Positions 24,054-26,846 of a stretch of DNA of 26,846 nucleotides are shown piece after piece (position 1 is the first letter of the stretch; the number at the start of each line of letters is the position of its first letter). Both the position numbers and the translations under genes were made by a program. The DNA is from a virus: positions 1-26,846 of the IMG/VR virus record IMGVR_UViG_3300017782_000173. One strand, given 5' to 3'. Under the pieces are notes generated by a model. It made no database searches, had not been told where the DNA came from, and saw only the letters and a list, made by a program, of their open reading frames with translations.

Positions 24054-24969
24054 ATTGATTGAGGCACTCTGCAACAGAAGTTAGACATATGGTTACTCCT
24101 TGTATTTTTTTTGTTAGTTTTTCATTTTGTTCTTTGAGGCCCCTTACCATATCACCATATTCTTTATGAACTTCATTAATGTCCTGAATGTGCGTAGATG
24201 CTGTCGCTTTCATTATATCTAATCTTTCTTTGAGTTTTTCATTTTCTTCTTCGTAATGGTTTTTATTTGATTGTTCTTCCACAAGATCATTCTGCAAGTC
24301 CTCAATATATTCTTCTACAAGTCCCTTGATACAATCATAAATATCGTCCACACCACCGACAGAAAGGTGTTCGCCAAGCTCGGGTTTCTCCTCCAGAAAA
24401 CCGTTAATCATATAAATTACCTTTGTAAGGTTTGCGTCGTCGGCTTCCCAATTATCGTTTTCTTCTTTGAGTTTTTCATTCTCCTGTTCCAATTCTTTGA
24501 TTTTGTCAAACATCTCTTCCATAGATTGTTTTACACCAATCATTATATCTACTCCTTCCTGATTTTTTTCTTTGAGTTCCTTGTTTTCTTCTTTACAACA
24601 TTCCAAAGCAGTAAGAACTTGATTAACTCTATCCTTTTCAGTTTCTAATTGTTTTGATAAATTTTTATTTGCTCTCTTAATATCACTATCCTTAATTACA
24701 ATTGGTTGATCTGGTTTCTTTTCTTTTTCTTGTTTTAATTGATATTCTAATCCTTTGATTTTATCAAATCTTTTCTTATTACCTTCTTTGAGTTCCTTGT
24801 TTTCTTCCGTGTGTTTTATTATAGTAATTTTTAACTGTTCGCACTCGTCTCGCAGACCAACCCGTTCTTGTCGTTCTTCCTTAAAAGCAGTCTCCCAATC
24901 CTTACTTTCGGCTTCTAATTCTTTAATGTACTGCAGAGCTTCTTCCATTTCTTTTGGTTTGTATCCCAT
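24052..24969 (-). CDS. Long coiled-coil protein
   Basis: A 305-residue, Glu/Lys-rich protein that is predicted to be coiled coil over nearly its full length. The phrase ENEKLKE or ENKELKE recurs at least four times, with matching repeats in the DNA, as expected from unequal exchange within a coiled-coil gene. A less regular section (about residues 180-220) interrupts the coil and may be a hinge. There is no membrane helix or enzymatic motif. A scaffold, tether or fibre-like role is conceivable. AAATTTGAT lies 31 bases upstream at 25001-25009. Confidence 0.75.
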   Translation of the reverse strand: MGYKPKEMEEALQYIKELEAESKDWETAFKEERQERVGLRDECEQLKITIIKHTEENKELKEGNKKRFDKIKGLEYQLKQEKEKKPDQPIVIKDSDIKRANKNLSKQLETEKDRVNQVLTALECCKEENKELKEKNQEGVDIMIGVKQSMEEMFDKIKELEQENEKLKEENDNWEADDANLTKVIYMINGFLEEKPELGEHLSVGGVDDIYDCIKGLVEEYIEDLQNDLVEEQSNKNHYEEENEKLKERLDIMKATASTHIQDINEVHKEYGDMVRGLKEQNEKLTKKIQGVTICLTSVAECLNQ

Positions 24970-25000
24970 TTTATATTGTTGTTAAATTTTTTACAAAACA

Positions 25001-25009
25001 ATCAAATTT
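25001..25009 (-). promoter_or_regulatory. Putative early promoter motif AAATTTGAT
   Basis: Located 31 bases upstream of the long coiled-coil gene (ATG at 24969), in the divergent region shared with the TAGT-like gene at 25055. Confidence 0.45.
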
Positions 25010-25054
25010 TTTATGTTTTTTTACATTTATAAATATTTCTGTATTAACATATAA

Positions 25055-25813
25055 ATGAAGTATGTTATTCCATCATTCCAAAGGTCAGAGATCTTGCAAC
25101 AGAAAACATTAAAATATCTTGATAGTATGGGTATTGATAGGACTTCTGTATATGTTTTTATTCGTGAAGACGATAATGATTATGAAGGGTATAATAAAAT
25201 TACAGATATTAATCTATTACCAATTGATATTAAGGGAATCGGTGAAACCCATAATTATATTACGAAACATTTTGAGGAAGGAGAATTTATAGTAGAAATT
25301 GATGACGACCTTCATAATATAGTTGATAATAAAAGAGATCCTATAGAGGACTTTGTTAATCTATGCAATGAAATGAAAGAAAAAATGGAATATGTTGGTT
25401 GTAGTTATGGGGGGACATACAGCGTGGCGAACCCTATGTTTATGTCTAAATGCGATAGATACACAACAGATCTTCGTTATATGTTAGGTTGTTTAAGGTT
25501 TAGATTTATTCGCAAGGATATTAAATTAGAAACTAATTATGCAGAAGATATGGAAAATTGTATCCTCCATTTTATGAGGGATAAAAAAATATTAAAAAAT
25601 AATTGGATCGCTCCAAATACTAAAAATTATGCAGACGGAGGCTGTAATGGTGACGGTAGAGATTTCACAAGCGAACAAAAAGATAAAAAGTATTTAGCAG
25701 AAAAGTATCCACTTTATTGTCGGTATTTTGAGAGGAAGAATGGAAAACCAGATTGTAGAGTTAGAGAGTATAAAAATTCTACTTGTCCTGAAACTTTTAA
25801 GAAACTTAATTAA
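25055..25813 (+). CDS. Probable TET-associated glycosyltransferase (TAGT-like)
   Basis: A 252-residue GT-A-like enzyme. MKYVIPSFQRSEILQQKTL (1-19) is the N-terminal nucleotide-binding strand and helix, VYVFIREDD (32-40) the second strand, KGIGETHNYI (60-69) the following helix, and EFIVEIDDDLHNIV (77-90) carries the metal-binding acidic motif D83-D84-D85. This order matches my memory of the TAGT family, described from phage neighbourhoods with TET/JBP dioxygenases and proposed to glycosylate hydroxymethylated bases. A TET/JBP-like protein is indeed encoded less than 2 kb away, which strengthens the call. The C-terminal part (NYADGGCNGDGRD, about 190-202) is Gly/Asp-rich. It overlaps the convergent DUF1919 gene by 8 bases. 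The alternative is a general glycosyltransferase acting on proteins. Confidence 0.7.
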   Translation: MKYVIPSFQRSEILQQKTLKYLDSMGIDRTSVYVFIREDDNDYEGYNKITDINLLPIDIKGIGETHNYITKHFEEGEFIVEIDDDLHNIVDNKRDPIEDFVNLCNEMKEKMEYVGCSYGGTYSVANPMFMSKCDRYTTDLRYMLGCLRFRFIRKDIKLETNYAEDMENCILHFMRDKKILKNNWIAPNTKNYADGGCNGDGRDFTSEQKDKKYLAEKYPLYCRYFERKNGKPDCRVREYKNSTCPETFKKLN

Positions 25814-26708
25814 TTGGAAACTTTTTCTCCAAGGTTGTTCCAATGGGTCCTTGGTTTTTATAATCTGTAATAATAACATTAGGTAGTCCTTTAAAGACCT
25901 CCTTGTATTTTTGTGAGGCAAATAGAACTCTATTAGGGAATTGTTTTAGTGCTAAAAACCTTTTCCCAAGTTCTACAGTAAATTTATCTCTGTCGTCCAT
26001 TTTTACGAACATTTGTTTTTTATCCATATTCATTCTGGATGTTCTACTCGTCCATTTTCTAATTGCCTCTTTGGCTCCTTGTTTTTCGTGGGCGAAATGT
26101 ATTTCTACGGGACCTTTTGACCCTTCTAATAATAGAACTGGATATTTAGCGAGAACCCGTTTATATTTAGATTTACCCTCTGGATCCTGTGCTTTTGGTT
26201 TTAATTTCATATACTCGTCAAAGTTTTCTAATAATGTAATGTAGTCGGGGGAATAAATATACATACTAAAAAATGGACTATCGTATGGTTCTCCTCGGGC
26301 TTTCATGTAAGCGACACCAAAACAATTATCAGAAACAATAGTATAGTCTTTTGCTACTGCTTTTTTACTGACATTTTTGGCTTCTCCTGCCTCTGCTTTT
26401 TTACCATAGTCGGTTAAATTTTTCTTTACTTGTTTTATTTCTCCTTTCGGTGCTGTTTTGGGGACGGCGACTTTTACCCCTGGATTTAACTTACCAGTTT
26501 CTATTCTCTTTGGAGTTGGTCCTTTACCAATTCCACCAATTTTAATGTCTTTACTTTTCTTTTTTTCTTTACTAATCCAAAGCAACCAGTTTCTCTTTGC
26601 AGAGAGTTTTGTAAGCATTTCTTTATTTTTTTCTACATATTTCTTAACATTACCAATCTCGGCCACGGTACGAGGTTTATTCCACAGAACAATTGTTTGT
26701 TTAACCAT
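25806..26708 (-). CDS. DUF1919 family protein with Lys-rich N-terminal extension
   Basis: A 300-residue protein. Residues about 122-275 match the DUF1919 pattern: TIVSDNCFGVAYMKA (123-137) with the conserved Asn-Cys, PYDSPFFSMYI (141-151), DYITLLENFDEYM (155-167), YPVLLL (189-194), VEIHFAHEKQGAKEAIRKW (201-219) and an RxSRMN stretch (222-227). The family occurs in polysaccharide-synthesis loci of bacteria and in giant viruses, and is thought to act in glycan assembly; its reaction is not established. The first 120 residues are Lys/Gly/Pro-rich and probably disordered, an unusual addition that could bind nucleic acid. It is the last gene, starting 15 bases inside the right terminal repeat. Confidence 0.78.
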   Translation of the reverse strand: MVKQTIVLWNKPRTVAEIGNVKKYVEKNKEMLTKLSAKRNWLLWISKEKKKSKDIKIGGIGKGPTPKRIETGKLNPGVKVAVPKTAPKGEIKQVKKNLTDYGKKAEAGEAKNVSKKAVAKDYTIVSDNCFGVAYMKARGEPYDSPFFSMYIYSPDYITLLENFDEYMKLKPKAQDPEGKSKYKRVLAKYPVLLLEGSKGPVEIHFAHEKQGAKEAIRKWTSRTSRMNMDKKQMFVKMDDRDKFTVELGKRFLALKQFPNRVLFASQKYKEVFKGLPNVIITDYKNQGPIGTTLEKKFPIN

Positions 26709-26723
26709 TTATGATACTCAATA

Positions 26724-26846
26724 AAAAAATATTAGTTTAAAATTATTAAAAGTTTAGAAGACCTCTTCTAAAATCTAAATGTCGTACCATTTCTCCACGC
26801 CAATAGCATTTCCATGTGCGTCGTAAATGTAGGAGACCTCTGCATC
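26724..26846. repeat. Right terminal inverted repeat
   Basis: Perfect inverted copy of bases 1-123. The inner palindrome lies at 26753-26772. The minus-strand gene ending the genome (ATG at 26706-26708) starts only 15 bases inside the repeat, so part of its promoter is probably within the repeat; the plus-strand gene at the left end starts 138 bases inside its copy. Confidence 0.95.

Noticed and set aside
24271-24648. A 125-codon plus-strand frame rich in Phe, Leu and Ile that could look like a membrane protein
   Set aside because: It is the mirror of the Glu/Lys coiled-coil gene on the minus strand; GAA and AAG codons read as TTC and CTT in reverse.

Overview
The window looks like a complete or nearly complete linear genome of a polinton-like virus (PLV), the virophage-related small eukaryotic dsDNA viruses. 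The evidence is a perfect 123-bp terminal inverted repeat at the two ends, a genome of about 27 kb, AT-rich and tightly packed genes on both strands, an A32-type packaging ATPase, several double-jelly-roll-like capsid proteins and a tyrosine recombinase. Many accessory genes are of types common in algal giant viruses (GIY-YIG nuclease, J-domain protein, glycosyltransferases, small conserved proteins). The likely setting is a marine or freshwater unicellular alga, possibly with a giant-virus helper; this host assignment is inference. No tRNA, rRNA or CRISPR array was seen. No gene-free stretch exceeds 300 bases; the longest is 23240-23470, which holds one copy of a dispersed repeat.

Layout. 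Left end: inverted repeat, an acidic protein (262-993) and a small conserved protein on the minus strand (996-1277). Plus-strand structural block (1347-7601): two capsid-like proteins of 440 and 495 residues and a 1112-residue structural protein, followed by a tyrosine recombinase (7751-8749). Minus-strand block (8746-14403): a coiled-coil protein, a glycosyltransferase, a Gly/Ala-rich protein, the packaging ATPase, a charged protein and a 677-residue structural protein that resembles the 1112-residue one. Middle (14451-17203): a Lys-rich basic protein, a coiled-coil protein, a J-domain protein, a small conserved protein, a glycosyltransferase and a membrane protein. Then a third capsid-like protein (17309-19075) with a GIY-YIG nuclease behind it. 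The right third (19683-26708) is an accessory region: a GT2 glycosyltransferase, a methyltransferase-like protein, a TET/JBP-like dioxygenase fused to a GT25 glycosyltransferase, a coiled-coil protein, a probable TET-associated glycosyltransferase and a DUF1919 protein.

The most notable content is this right-hand accessory region. A dioxygenase of the type that hydroxylates methyl groups on DNA bases is joined in one polypeptide to a sugar transferase, next to a methyltransferase-like gene, with a TET-associated-type glycosyltransferase less than 2 kb away. This could be a compact DNA hypermodification system (oxidise a base, then add sugar), comparable in logic to base J. A glycoprotein role remains possible because three further glycosyltransferases and a DUF1919 protein are also present. 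A second unusual point is three capsid-like proteins in one small genome. A third is that I recognise no DNA polymerase, primase or helicase, so replication probably relies on host or helper.

Regulation. A short motif AAATTTGAT lies 31-72 bases upstream of five non-structural genes and resembles the mimivirus early promoter. A different motif, CATTAAGTATAA, lies immediately before two capsid genes. Three related intergenic elements (two of them 113 bp and about 88% identical) share an inverted repeat and each precedes a plus-strand gene.
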